Shown here: positions 24,755 through 35,543 of the stretch, piece after piece
Position numbering within the stretch: the first letter of the stretch is position 1
Layout of the letters: every line of letters begins with the position of its first letter
Assembly: GCA_040772885.1 (NCBI GenBank)
Contig: JAXGXF010000001.1
Location: forward strand, 289,645 to 353,644
Reading direction: 5' to 3'
DNA: 64,000 bases
From: Pullichristensenella sp002068815
Lineage (GTDB): Bacteria > Bacillota > Clostridia > Christensenellales > Aristaeellaceae
Notes under the pieces: model-generated
Told to the model about the DNA's origin: nothing
What the model saw: the letters and a program-made list of their open reading frames with translations, nothing else
Databases searched by the model: none
Made by a program: the position numbers and the translations under genes

Positions 24755-25798
24755 ATGACTTGGAGGGATCTGTTTGCCGGGATCAAGGCGGGGGCGCTCG
24801 ACGGCGTCTACCTTTTCTCCGGCCCGGAGGAGTTCATCAAGCGAGAGGCGCTCGACGCGCTTCAGGCAAAGCTGCTGCCGCCGGGGATGGAGCAGCTGAA
24901 CCTCTCGGTGCTCGAGGGCGCGGGCGCGAGGGAGGTCATCGCCGCGGCGGAGACGCTGCCGTTTCTGTGCGAGCGCCGGCTGGTCGTCTTGCGCGACTGG
25001 GCGCCGCTGCTCCCCGGAAAGGCGAAAAACGAGGAGGCCGAGGTCGCGCGGATGCTCACTTGGCTCGAGAACCCTCCGCCGACCGCGATCGTCGTGTTCT
25101 ACATGCGCTCCGAGCCCGACGCGCGCAAGCGCCTTCCCGCGGCGCTCAAAAAGCGCGGCGCGGAGGTGCGCTTCGATCCGCTCTCCGATCAAGAGCTGCT
25201 GCGCTGGGCAAACAAGCGGCTGAAGCCGGTCGGAAAGTCGATGTCGCAGGAGGCCGCGTCGCACCTCGCGTTCTCCGCGGGGCGGGAGCTGAACCGGCTG
25301 TCGCAGGAGCTCGACAAGCTCGCCGCGTTCGTCGGCGACCGCGCCGAGATCGACGTCGCGGACATCGAGGAGGCCGTCTCGCCGTCGCTCGAGTTCAGCG
25401 TGTTCGAGATGCTCGACTTCCTGTTCGCCGGCGACGCCGTCCGCGCGGAGCGCAGCCTCGGATTGCTCGTCACGGGCGGGCAGACATACGTCGGCATTCT
25501 CGCGATGGTCATCCGGCAGCTGCGGACGCTGACGCACATGGCGCTGTCTATCCGCGCGGGCGCGGGCACCGCGGCGGTCGAAAAGCAGCTCGGCCTCCAC
25601 CCGTACGCCGCCAGGCGCGCCGCAGAGCAGGTCAGGGGGCTCGATCCCGCGCGGCTCAAGGCGCTGTACGGGGATTGCGTCGACGCGGATTTCGCGATCA
25701 AGTCCGGAAAACTGCGCGACCGCGAGGCGCTCCGGCTCGCGATGCTGAAAATTGCCGAAATTCGTCGCGCGGAACCCGGAACCAATTTCGTCATGTGA
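24755..25798 (+). CDS. holA: DNA polymerase III delta subunit
   Basis: Encodes 347 residues, typical for HolA, the clamp-loader subunit that opens the sliding clamp. Recognisable blocks are the N-terminal DGVYLFSGPEEF, LVVLRDWAPLL and the C-terminal LRTLTHMA and FAIKSGKLRDREALRLAMLKIA. The start ATG 24755 follows GGAGGG and overlaps nothing, 2 bp after comEC; the comEC-holA order is common in Firmicutes. Confidence 0.93.
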   Translation: MTWRDLFAGIKAGALDGVYLFSGPEEFIKREALDALQAKLLPPGMEQLNLSVLEGAGAREVIAAAETLPFLCERRLVVLRDWAPLLPGKAKNEEAEVARMLTWLENPPPTAIVVFYMRSEPDARKRLPAALKKRGAEVRFDPLSDQELLRWANKRLKPVGKSMSQEAASHLAFSAGRELNRLSQELDKLAAFVGDRAEIDVADIEEAVSPSLEFSVFEMLDFLFAGDAVRAERSLGLLVTGGQTYVGILAMVIRQLRTLTHMALSIRAGAGTAAVEKQLGLHPYAARRAAEQVRGLDPARLKALYGDCVDADFAIKSGKLRDREALRLAMLKIAEIRRAEPGTNFVM

Positions 25799-25838
25799 TC
25801 GTCTAAGCATCAGCCGCAAGCTATGGAGGTTTTGAGCT

Positions 25839-26318
25839 ATGAAGAAAATTGTGTCGGCGCTGCTTGTTCTGGCGGTGCTTTTGACCGCCGCCGCATATGC
25901 GGACAGCGTGCCCTCGATCTCGAGCGATCTGTTCGCCGACGCGAAGGAGGCGCTGAGCCTGCTCTCATACGGCGAGTTCCAGCGCGTGTCGGAGCTTCTG
26001 CCGTTCTCCGGCGCCGCGCCCGACGCCTCTGAGTGGGAGCGATTCGCCGAAAACTTTGAGACGCTGAATTCCGGGACCGTGCAGCGCGAGGTCTCCGTCG
26101 CGTTCTGGATCAATTCCACGTGGTACCTGGCCGTGCCGGTCTCGGACCCCGACAGGGATTCCGTCGAGGCGTTCGTCCTGAGCTCCGCCGACGGCGAGAC
26201 GTTCTCCGGCTACAAGTATACGACCTGGGGCAACGTCGAAAAGGGCTACGAGTCCAGCGACTATGTCAAGTGGAACAAGGAGTACGTCGCCGGCACGCCG
26301 ATCGTCATCGGCGATTGA
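25839..26318 (+). CDS. small secreted protein of unknown function
   Basis: Encodes 159 residues. The first 21 are a signal peptide (MKKIVSALLVLAVLLTAAAYA). The rest is acidic and rich in Ser, Tyr and Trp, with no lipobox and no known domain that I recognise. The start follows ATGGAGGT. It is 40 bp after holA and before a shared terminator, so it may be the last gene of the operon. Confidence 0.75.
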   Translation: MKKIVSALLVLAVLLTAAAYADSVPSISSDLFADAKEALSLLSYGEFQRVSELLPFSGAAPDASEWERFAENFETLNSGTVQREVSVAFWINSTWYLAVPVSDPDRDSVEAFVLSSADGETFSGYKYTTWGNVEKGYESSDYVKWNKEYVAGTPIVIGD

Positions 26319-26331
26319 CAATTCAAATGAA

Positions 26332-26363
26332 GATGCCCTCCGGTTTGATCGCCGGAGGGCATC
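26332..26363. terminator. bidirectional terminator between convergent genes
   Basis: A perfect 12-bp stem (26332-26343 with 26352-26363) is followed by TTTT on the plus strand. It separates the secreted-protein gene from the oppositely oriented class II aldolase gene. Confidence 0.9.
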
Positions 26364-26372
26364 TTTTCGTCG

Positions 26373-27449
26373 TCACTTCTTCCCCGCGAGCTGCTTTCTG
26401 TACTTCTCGCTCTCCCAGTTCGCGATGAAGTCCTTCGCGGCGCCGCCGAGCGAGACCACCTCGCGCCCGGAGGCCGTGATCGCGCGGCGGATGAAGATGA
26501 TCGCCGCGAGCGTCTCGGCGATCACGAGCGCCTTCTTCTCGGGCATGCGGATCGCAACCTCGCCGGTCTCGGGGTTTGCGACGCACTCGCCGTCCGCGGG
26601 CTCGCCGGTGCCGACGGAGAAGCCGTCGCCCAGGAACACGAGCTGGTCGGGGTACAGCGGCTCGTAGATGAACTCGCGTTCGGTGAAGTCTCCGGTCTTG
26701 AGCTGCTCCTTGAGATACGCGCAGTCCGCCTTGCAGACGCCGTTTTCGCAGGTGACGGCGACCTTCGGGAACGAATCCCCGGACAGGCCGAACGCGGCGG
26801 CGATGCGCGCGTTGACGTCGTCCTGAATCCTCAGCACCTCGTCGACCTCGCCGCCGTGGACGATCAGCCCGTGGCTCTCCATGAAGATCGCGGACGGGCG
26901 CTTGCCGGTCTCGCGCTCGACGCGCTTCAACTCGTCGCGGATCGAGAACGTCAGCCGGCTTCCGGGGTTCACATAGCGCACGAAGCCCCAGCCGTAGTCC
27001 GCGCCGCGAAGCGCCTCCTCGACGACGGCCCTTCCGCCGACGGCGCACGCGGCGAAGTTCGCGTACACGCTGTGCGTGTGCGAGACATACGCGTCCAGCA
27101 GCGAGTGGAACCCCGCCTCGACCGACGGCCGGAGCTGCTCGAGGCCCTCGACCGCGAGCGTCGCGGCCTTCGCCTCGGCGGAGCCGGCCTTCTCGACGTC
27201 CTCGAAGTCACCCGGCTCGTGGCCGCCGTAGAACCTGCGCAGCGCCGCGTAGTCGACGACCGCATAGGCCCTGTCGGGCTCGATGTCCTTCAGGCAGAAC
27301 CCCGAGGCCTTGATCGCCATCAAATTCCCGTCGAGCTTCGCGGACGTGTTCCCGCCGCCGCCCTGCACATAGTCCGCCCTGCCGCCGGACGCCTTCGACA
27401 TCCGGGAGTACTCCCCCAATATGTCCCCGTGGCGCGTCAAAAATTCCAT
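26373..27449 (-). CDS. class II aldolase/adducin family protein
   Basis: Encodes 358 residues. The N-terminal domain motif GGGNTSAKLDGNLMAIKASG and the metal His pairs HTHS and ESHGLIVHG are those of class II sugar-phosphate aldolases. The length exceeds the about 220 residues of fuculose-phosphate aldolase and resembles the aldolase half of the larger aldolase/dehydrogenase proteins. ATG 27449 is chosen over GTG 27455 because AAGGAG is then 8 nt upstream. It lies 2 bp after glnS. The substrate is not evident. Confidence 0.85.
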   Translation of the reverse strand: MEFLTRHGDILGEYSRMSKASGGRADYVQGGGGNTSAKLDGNLMAIKASGFCLKDIEPDRAYAVVDYAALRRFYGGHEPGDFEDVEKAGSAEAKAATLAVEGLEQLRPSVEAGFHSLLDAYVSHTHSVYANFAACAVGGRAVVEEALRGADYGWGFVRYVNPGSRLTFSIRDELKRVERETGKRPSAIFMESHGLIVHGGEVDEVLRIQDDVNARIAAAFGLSGDSFPKVAVTCENGVCKADCAYLKEQLKTGDFTEREFIYEPLYPDQLVFLGDGFSVGTGEPADGECVANPETGEVAIRMPEKKALVIAETLAAIIFIRRAITASGREVVSLGGAAKDFIANWESEKYRKQLAGKK

Positions 27450-27451
27450 CG

Positions 27452-29161
<1,710 letters not shown>

Positions 29162-29278
29162 GCGCAGACCTCCTCTGGTCATTTATCTGTACGCAAAGCC
29201 CGCATGGGCCCCGCGCACGGTTTCCGAGCCTTATTATACCATGCTTCCCCAAAAATATACAGCTATGATACGGTAAAT

Positions 29279-30610
29279 TTAAAGCGCGGACCGGTCGGCG
29301 TTTCCGATGAATCCATCCATCCAGAGGATGTCCGACATCTTCAGCGGCGAGTGCGAGGCGACCTCCTCGAGCACCCGGAGCGCGTTCGCGCCCGCGAGCG
29401 GCGTCGGCTGGTAGTTGTTCGTCGAGGATACGGAGCTGATCGTGCACGGGATGATGTTGATGCCCGCGTCGGCTATACCGCTCTCGAAGTCGAACGCAAA
29501 GGTCTGTTGGAAGATCATCGTGTCCTTGTCCCGCGGATTCGTGTTCCCGCCGAAGCAGAAGTTTCCGAGGCTGTAGACGATGTACTTGCCCTTGTATTTC
29601 TCGATGCCGCCGACGACGTGCGGGTGGTGCCCCAGCACGAGGTCCGCGCCCGCGTCGACGATCGCGCGGCCGTAGGTCTTCTGCGTGCCGGTCGCCGCCG
29701 CCACGAGCTCCCTTCCCCAGTGCATCGAGACGATCAGGAGGTCGCAGTTCCCGCGCTCCCGGCTGACGATGGACGCGATCTGCTTCGCCGTGTAGTCCCA
29801 CTCGGTGAAGCCCAAAAAGCACAGCCGGACGCCGTCCTTCTCGGCGTAGTGCGCGTTCGCGTAGCCCGCCGCGCCGATGCCCGCGTCCGTCAGGAGCTGC
29901 GCCGTCTCCAGCAGGCCCTCCTTCCCGAAGTCCAGCGCGTGGTTGTTCGCGAGCGTCGCGACCTCGACGCTCGAGCCGGACAGTATCTCGACGTACTCCG
30001 GCCTGCCGCGGAAGTTGAACGGACGGTTCGGGCGCTTCGCCGTCCCCGTGGTCAGCGGTCCCTCGAGGTTTATGACCGTGAAGTCGTCCGCTGCGAAGAT
30101 GCCGCGCACGTTTTCGAGGAAGTAGTCCGCGCCGTTCTGCTCCGCGCACAGCTGAAACCGCCGGACGGCGCTCGAACCGTAGTCGCCGCCGAGCGTGCAG
30201 TCGCCCGCCGCCGAGATGACGATCGTGACCGGGCCCCGGGCTTCCGGCACGTCCGCGGTCGGCTGCGGCGCGAATGTCGGCAGAGGAGCATGCGTCGGAA
30301 GCGGAACCCGCGTGGGGATCGGCAGCTCGGCCGGCGGTTGCGTCGCCGGGAAGAACGGGAGCGTGCGCAGCGCAGTGTCCCGCTCGTCGAGCGTCGAAAA
30401 CCCGCCCTCGACCGGCGGCGCCGCAACCTCGACGGCCTCGCCCTCGACGTACCAGGCGTCGGCCGGCGCGCGCCCGTTCGACGCGGACAACAAAAACAGC
30501 CCCGCCGCACACAGGAGCACGGAGGACAGTATGATGCTGCGCGCGACCAGCCTTTGCCTGCGCCGCGCGATCCGCCTCTCCCGTCGACTTTTTGCCGCTC
30601 TTTTGTCCAT
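29279..30610 (-). CDS. CapA-family membrane-anchored metallophosphatase-like protein
   Basis: Encodes 443 residues. After a very basic N-terminus, residues 24-42 form a membrane anchor, followed by a Pro/Thr-rich stretch to about 110. The CapA domain is clear: ISAAGDCTLGG, INLEGPLT, LANNHALDFGKEGL, MHWGREL and HHPHVVGGIEKYKGKYI. Relatives act in poly-gamma-glutamate capsule formation or as cell-wall enzymes. No other capsule genes (pgsBC) are nearby, so the specific role is open. The ATG 30610 is preceded by GGGGAG. Confidence 0.88.
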   Translation of the reverse strand: MDKRAAKSRRERRIARRRQRLVARSIILSSVLLCAAGLFLLSASNGRAPADAWYVEGEAVEVAAPPVEGGFSTLDERDTALRTLPFFPATQPPAELPIPTRVPLPTHAPLPTFAPQPTADVPEARGPVTIVISAAGDCTLGGDYGSSAVRRFQLCAEQNGADYFLENVRGIFAADDFTVINLEGPLTTGTAKRPNRPFNFRGRPEYVEILSGSSVEVATLANNHALDFGKEGLLETAQLLTDAGIGAAGYANAHYAEKDGVRLCFLGFTEWDYTAKQIASIVSRERGNCDLLIVSMHWGRELVAAATGTQKTYGRAIVDAGADLVLGHHPHVVGGIEKYKGKYIVYSLGNFCFGGNTNPRDKDTMIFQQTFAFDFESGIADAGINIIPCTISSVSSTNNYQPTPLAGANALRVLEEVASHSPLKMSDILWMDGFIGNADRSAL

Positions 30611-30888
30611 TTTCCCGCTCCCCGCAATCCTTTCGGGAATAGTATACAGGAAAATACGCCGAAAAGAATCACTTTGCACCTTTTTGTCTCTTATTGTTCA
30701 TAGATTCGCATTATATGTAATATTTCGGAAATCACTTTGCGGCGGAAATATGCGCGGGCGTCATGATTGCCAATTTCAATCCCCGCGCCCCTCCGGAAAA
30801 GCCCACAGAACTATTTCCCCCAAGGGAAGCTCCTTCCGCGGCGCGCCAATCCCTCAAGGACCCCTCGCATCCCCCACAATCTCTCCAC

Positions 30889-30911
30889 AAAAAAAGCCCC
30901 CTTGCGGGGGC
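30889..30911 (-). terminator. terminator of the zinc-ribbon gene
   Basis: GCCCCC-TTGC-GGGGGC on the minus strand (30911-30896) is followed by seven T residues (30895-30889). The 278-bp gap from 30611 to 30888 holds no recognisable gene. Confidence 0.9.
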
Positions 30912-30929
30912 GGTTAATACCCGTTGTGC

Positions 30930-31220
30930 TTAGAAGCGGCTCTGACGCTGGGAGTCAAAGCAGTTGCGGCAGTAGACGGGACGGTCTCCGCGGGGCTGGA
31001 ACGGCACCTGCGTGGGCTGGCCGCATCCGTCGCAGATCACTTCGTACATCTGGCGCTCGCCGCGGGAGCCACCATTGTTCTGACGGCGGGCAGCACGGCA
31101 GGCCGGACAACGGCCAGGCTCGTTCTGAAAGCCCTTGTCGGCATAGAACTGCTGTTCGGACGCGGTGAACGCAAACTCCGCGCCGCACTCACGGCAAACC
31201 AAAGTCTTGTCTTCCATCAT
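30930..31220 (-). CDS. small zinc-ribbon protein with CxxC-x17-CxxC motif
   Basis: Encodes 96 residues with three metal-site halves: VCRECGAEF near the N-terminus, RCPACRA in the middle, and CDGC-x17-CRNC at the C-terminus, the last exactly matching the named CxxC-x17-CxxC domain. The start at 31220 (MMEDKT) is chosen because AGGAGGG is 8 nt upstream. It is monocistronic, with a TATAAT-like -10 near 31353 and its own terminator. The role is not established; such ribbons often bind RNA or protein. Confidence 0.85.
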   Translation of the reverse strand: MMEDKTLVCRECGAEFAFTASEQQFYADKGFQNEPGRCPACRAARRQNNGGSRGERQMYEVICDGCGQPTQVPFQPRGDRPVYCRNCFDSQRQSRF

Positions 31221-31402
31221 GGAAAAAACCCTCCTAAATGTGTGTGCCCAAGCGATGACCTGTCTTAGATGCCGAGTCCTGCCATCGGTAGGGGTCCCAC
31301 CGGAGGGATACGGTTTCTTAGAGCGTTCTATCGGGGCTGGTCGTATTATAGCATATCGCGCGCGGAAAGTACAGCCCTTTTTTGAAATTTCATGCGTTAT
31401 TT

Positions 31403-32521
31403 TTACGTTTCCGCCACATCCTGCTTCCCCTCGGCCTTCTTTGCGCCCTGCACGGCGTCCGGGGCCTTGTCGCTTCTTGGCGCGCGGTCCTTCCGGGGCC
31501 TGTCCGGGCGCTTCTTCGCTCCGTCGCCGTCGGTGTGCATCTTCTCGAAGAACTGCTCGGTGCTCAAATTCTTCGGCGCCTTCTGGTGCGGGTAGCGGCG
31601 GCGCTTCGCGTCGTCCTCGGGCGCGGCCTCGCCCTTGGGCTCCTCCGGGCGGCGGTCGCCGCGGTTCAGGTGCGGCCGGGGCGCCTCGCGCACGGCGGCG
31701 GAGTCGTCCGGGCCGGGCCGGCGGACGTCCGCGATGTTGTATTCGCGCACGTCGAAGCTGTCGTCCGCGGTCTTGATGCGCACCTTGACGCGCTCGCAGA
31801 TCGCGTTGATGTCCGTGATGACGCCGACGCCGTCCGGGGTCACGATGTCCTTCCCGACGCGCGGCAGCTTCTTGAGCGTCTGCTCGTAGTAGTCCTGCTC
31901 GTACTTGAGGCAGCACATGAGCCGCCCGCACTGGCCGGAGATCTTCGTCGGGTTCAAAGACAGGTTCTGCTCCTTCGCCATCTTGATCGACACCGGCTGA
32001 AAGTCCCCCAAAAACGTGCCGCAGCAGATCGGCCGCCCGCAGGAGCCGAGCCCGCCCAGCATCTTCGCCTCGTCGCGCACGCCGATCTGCCGGAGCTCGA
32101 TCCGCGTCTTGAACACGCTTGCGAGGTCCTTGACGAGCTCGCGAAAGTCGACGCGCCCGTTCGCGGTGAAGTAGAAGATGATCTTCGAGTTGTCAAACGT
32201 ATATTCGACGCTGACGAGCTTCATCTCGAGCTTGTGCTTTCCGATCTTCTCCTGGCAGATCTTCATCGCCTCGACCTCGCGCTTCGCGTTGTAGTCCGCG
32301 CGGCGCACGTCCTCCTCGGTCGCGACGCGCAGCACCTTCTTCAGCGGCGCGACGATCTGCTGGTCGTCGACCTCGCGCGCACCGGTGACGACCTCGCCGA
32401 ACTCGACGCCGCGCGCCGTCTCGACGACGACATTGTCGCCCGGGCGCGGCCACACCTCGCACGGGTCGAAATAATATACCTTGCCGGCCTTCTTGAACCG
32501 GACGCCGATCACTGTCGCCAT
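31403..32521 (-). CDS. ricT: PSP1-domain protein RicT (YaaT)
   Basis: Encodes 372 residues. The PSP1 domain (about 1-260) has GVRFKKAGKVYYFDP at the start and the iron-sulfur Cys cluster GSCGRPICC and SGQCGRLMCC. The C-terminal about 100 residues are a charged, disordered tail rich in Lys, Arg and Asp. In Bacillus subtilis RicT acts with RicA and RicF to guide RNase Y and affects sporulation and biofilm formation. It follows holB by 21 bp, as in other Firmicutes. Confidence 0.93.
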   Translation of the reverse strand: MATVIGVRFKKAGKVYYFDPCEVWPRPGDNVVVETARGVEFGEVVTGAREVDDQQIVAPLKKVLRVATEEDVRRADYNAKREVEAMKICQEKIGKHKLEMKLVSVEYTFDNSKIIFYFTANGRVDFRELVKDLASVFKTRIELRQIGVRDEAKMLGGLGSCGRPICCGTFLGDFQPVSIKMAKEQNLSLNPTKISGQCGRLMCCLKYEQDYYEQTLKKLPRVGKDIVTPDGVGVITDINAICERVKVRIKTADDSFDVREYNIADVRRPGPDDSAAVREAPRPHLNRGDRRPEEPKGEAAPEDDAKRRRYPHQKAPKNLSTEQFFEKMHTDGDGAKKRPDRPRKDRAPRSDKAPDAVQGAKKAEGKQDVAET

Positions 32522-32542
32522 TTGTGTTCCTCCTGTAATATC

Positions 32543-33481
32543 CTAACCTTCCGGAAGCGAAAAATACAATTGATCGAGCACGCTCGGCCACGCGACGTTC
32601 GAGAAGAGCATCTCCCGCGCGCGCAGCACGCCCCTGAGAAGCGCGCCGCCGGAAATCGGCAATTCCGCGACGGCCGCGGGGTCGCACGCCTCGGCCGGAG
32701 CTCCGTTTTCGACGGCCATCCTGTCGCGGCCGATGATCTCGAGCATCTCGAGTACGTCCGCCGAGCGGTCCTTTTCCTCGGAGAGCCCACCCGCCGCCTC
32801 CGCGACCGAGCCGGGGCCCTTGAGCGATTGGAGCGACCCGAGCACGCGCCGGTACAGCGGGAAAAAGCCCTCGTCCGCGCCGATCTCGAGCGCGCGCCCG
32901 ACCGCGCCGCGCGCAAAGCCGGAGAGCGTCCGCGCGCGCGCCTCGTCGACGCCGCGCGAGACGAGCACCTCCGCGCACCGGTCGCGCGGGAGCGGCGCGA
33001 CCCGGACGATGCGCGAGCGCGAGCGCACCGTCGGGACGAGCGCGTTCGGCGACTCCGTCAGCAAAAAGAATACCGTCCTGTCGCCGGGCTCCTCGAGCGT
33101 CTTGAGCAGCGCGTTCTGCGCGCTCAGCGTCATCCTGTCGGCCTCCTCGACGATCACCGCGCGGTATCCGCCTTCGTAGGGCTTGACCGACAGCCGGTTT
33201 ATCAAGAGCCGCACCTCGTCGACGCCGATCGACTTCCCCTTCGGGGCGATCGTCCGGACATCCGGGTGGCTGCCGGCGATGATCCGCTTGCAGGCGGGGC
33301 ATTGGTCGCAGGGCTTGTCCTCGGCCTGGCAGAACAGCGACTGCGCGGCGAGCTTCGCGAGCGTGCGCTTGCCCGTTCCCCTGCCGCCGGCGATCAGATA
33401 GGCATGGGCAATGCGCCCGGCTTTCACCGAACGCATCAGGTGTTCAATTTCCGGACTCCCCGCAAAATCAGACCGTTTCAA
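32543..33481 (-). CDS. holB: DNA polymerase III delta' subunit
   Basis: Encodes 312 residues. The AAA+ module has a P-loop GGRGTGKR in which the usual Ser/Thr is Arg, a zinc module with Cys in CDQCPAC, the Walker B-like VIVEEADRM, and the sensor/arginine finger region LTESPNALVPTVRSRSR. It is part of the clamp loader with HolA, which is also encoded in this window. The gene sits between darA and ricT, the conserved Firmicute order. Confidence 0.93.
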   Translation of the reverse strand: MKRSDFAGSPEIEHLMRSVKAGRIAHAYLIAGGRGTGKRTLAKLAAQSLFCQAEDKPCDQCPACKRIIAGSHPDVRTIAPKGKSIGVDEVRLLINRLSVKPYEGGYRAVIVEEADRMTLSAQNALLKTLEEPGDRTVFFLLTESPNALVPTVRSRSRIVRVAPLPRDRCAEVLVSRGVDEARARTLSGFARGAVGRALEIGADEGFFPLYRRVLGSLQSLKGPGSVAEAAGGLSEEKDRSADVLEMLEIIGRDRMAVENGAPAEACDPAAVAELPISGGALLRGVLRAREMLFSNVAWPSVLDQLYFSLPEG

Positions 33482-33508
33482 TCGCAGCGTACGCCTTTCC
33501 CGGGCTTC

Positions 33509-33838
33509 CTAAATCTTGATGAATTTTTCGACGTTCAGCACGAAGATCGTCGCGCCGCCGACCACGACCTCGATCGGGTACGGCACGTACACGCCGGTCG
33601 AGCCGGACATCGGGGACGGCGAGGTCGCGATCTGCTTTCTGCTCTTGCAGATGTCCTCGATGATGGCCATCGCGCCGTCGAACTGCTCGTCGTCGACGCC
33701 CACCAGCAAGGTCGTGTTTCCGGAGCGCAGGAATCCGCCGGTCGTCGCGAGCTTGGTTACACCGTAACCCCCGTCCATCAGCTTTCGGATGAGGTGGGAA
33801 GAATCCTCATCCTGCACAATCGCAATGATCAGCTTCAT
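33509..33838 (-). CDS. darA: cyclic di-AMP receptor (PII-like, DarA/PstA)
   Basis: Encodes 109 residues, the exact usual length. The PII-like trimer protein begins MKLIIAIVQDED, with TTGGFLRSGNTT and a C-terminal ATIFVLNVEKF. It binds cyclic di-AMP. It lies directly upstream of holB, as in Bacillus, where the gene was named yaaQ. Confidence 0.95.
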   Translation of the reverse strand: MKLIIAIVQDEDSSHLIRKLMDGGYGVTKLATTGGFLRSGNTTLLVGVDDEQFDGAMAIIEDICKSRKQIATSPSPMSGSTGVYVPYPIEVVVGGATIFVLNVEKFIKI

Positions 33839-33928
33839 GTCGCCACCATCCCTTTCGCGCGTTTTCCATGTACAGTATACATCAAAACGCGCGCAGGCGC
33901 AACCTCCCGGGAAAATTCGCCCGGGGGA

Positions 33929-35407
33929 TCACAACAGGATGCAGATCATGCCGCCGGTTCCCTCGTTGATGATCTTCTTGAGCGCCGCCTGTATGTTTGT
34001 GCGCACGTCCTCGGGCATGCGCGTCAGCTTGTTCGAAAGCCCCTCGCGCACGAGGTCGTTCAGCGATTTTCCGAACAGCTCGGTCTCCCAGATGCCGGCG
34101 CGGTTGTTCTCGAACGCGCTCAGGAGATACTGGACGAGCTCCTCGGACTGCTTCTCGGTGCCGACGACCGGGCTCACCTCGGTGTCGATATCGACGCGGA
34201 TCATGTGAAGCGACGGCGCGCTGGCCTTGAGCCGGACGCCAAAGCGCGAGCCCTGCCGGACGATCTCCGGCTCCTGCAATGTCAGCTCCGCCATCGTCGG
34301 CGTCACGAGCCCGTAGCCGGTCCTGCGCACGCTCTCGAGCGCGCCCGCGACGCGGTCGTACTCGCGCTTTGCCTTGACGAGCTCCTTCATCATCTCGAAC
34401 AGGTGCTCCTCGTCCTCGATCTCCTGTCCGCTCGCCTCGCCGAGCACGCGGTAGAACAGGCCGTCCTTGAGCGCGAGCCGGTAGTCGATCGCGCCCTCGT
34501 TGAGCCGAATCTCGCTGACGGACGCGTCCTCTGTGTACTCGAGCGCCTCGAGCGCCCGGCCGAGCACCTGGTGGTCGTTCACGCGCCGCATCTGCTCCGC
34601 CGCGGAGCGCACCGCGCCGAGCACGGCCTCGTTGAGCCAGTGGTCGGCGTCGAGAGACGTCAGCCACGACGGCGCGCTTACGCGAATCTCGGTCAGCGGG
34701 AACTCGAACAGCACGCTCTCGAGCAGCCCGTTCAGGTCCGCCTCGCGCATGTTCAAGACGTCCATCGCCATCACCGGCACGGCGTGCCTCTCCTCAAGCG
34801 CGTCGCGGAGCCTGCGCGTGTCCGGGTCGAGCGGCTTCTTCGTGTTCAGGACGACGACGAACGGCTTTTCGAGCGCCTTCAGCTCCGCGATGACGCGCTC
34901 CTCGGCGCCGACGTAGGCGCTTCGCGGGATGTCGGTGACGCTGCCGTCGGTCGTCACGACGACGCCGATCGTCGAGTGCTCGCGGATCACCTTGCGCGTG
35001 CCGAGCTCCGCCGCCTGCTCGAAGGGGATGTCGTGGTCGAACCACGGGGTCCGGACCATGCGCGTCTCGCCCTCCTCGTCCAGCCCCAGCACACCGTCGA
35101 TCAGGTATCCCACGCAGTCGACCAGGCGCACGCGAAAGTTCGCCTCGTCGCGAAGCTGCAGCTCGACCGCCTCGTTCGGCACGAACTTCGGCTGCGTGGT
35201 CATGATCGTCCGCCCCGCGCCGCTCTGCGGCAATTCGTCGAGCGCCCGCTCGCGGCGGTGTTCGCCGGCGAGGTTCGGAAGAACAAGCAGCTCCATGAAC
35301 CGCTTGATGAACGTCGACTTGCCCGTTCGCACGGGACCGACGACGCCCAAGTAAATATCTCCCTCGCATCGGCCGGCGATGTCCCGATACAATGTGCTTT
35401 GATTCAT
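33929..35407 (-). CDS. spoIVA: stage IV sporulation protein A
   Basis: Encodes 492 residues, as in other spore-formers. The Walker A GPVRTGKST (24-32), the DCVGY switch and the conserved C-terminus ending GTGGMICILL are clear. SpoIVA is the ATP-driven platform that anchors the spore coat to the forespore, so this organism should form endospores. The start ATG 35407 has GGGAGG upstream. A mother-cell sigma-E promoter is expected, but I could not place one with confidence in the gap to the divergent sortase gene. Confidence 0.97.
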   Translation of the reverse strand: MNQSTLYRDIAGRCEGDIYLGVVGPVRTGKSTFIKRFMELLVLPNLAGEHRRERALDELPQSGAGRTIMTTQPKFVPNEAVELQLRDEANFRVRLVDCVGYLIDGVLGLDEEGETRMVRTPWFDHDIPFEQAAELGTRKVIREHSTIGVVVTTDGSVTDIPRSAYVGAEERVIAELKALEKPFVVVLNTKKPLDPDTRRLRDALEERHAVPVMAMDVLNMREADLNGLLESVLFEFPLTEIRVSAPSWLTSLDADHWLNEAVLGAVRSAAEQMRRVNDHQVLGRALEALEYTEDASVSEIRLNEGAIDYRLALKDGLFYRVLGEASGQEIEDEEHLFEMMKELVKAKREYDRVAGALESVRRTGYGLVTPTMAELTLQEPEIVRQGSRFGVRLKASAPSLHMIRVDIDTEVSPVVGTEKQSEELVQYLLSAFENNRAGIWETELFGKSLNDLVREGLSNKLTRMPEDVRTNIQAALKKIINEGTGGMICILL

Positions 35408-35481
35408 GGAACGCGCCTCCCACCACAATTTACTGTTTGAGCATATGAGGGAGACGGATGCAGTATGCGAACCCGGGCGGC

Positions 35482-35510
35482 TTGCAATCTTCCGCGCGAG
35501 GGCTTATAAT
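35482..35510 (+). promoter_or_regulatory. promoter of the class B sortase
   Basis: TTGCAA (35482-35487) and TATAAT (35505-35510) are 17 bp apart, and the start codon is 33 bp downstream. The divergent spoIVA gene starts about 75 bp upstream of the -35. Confidence 0.75.
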
Positions 35511-35543
35511 GGGAGGCGAAATTGTTGTTGGAGGCCCGGCCGC

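Noticed and set aside
31382..35440. Plus-strand open frame of about 1350 codons
   Set aside because: It is antisense to ricT, holB, darA and spoIVA, all with clear family motifs. Low-complexity His/Arg/Leu-rich translation shows it is not coding.
35408..35460. Sigma-E promoter for spoIVA
   Set aside because: TCATATG resembles part of a -35, but no matching -10 at the right distance is visible; not reported as a feature.
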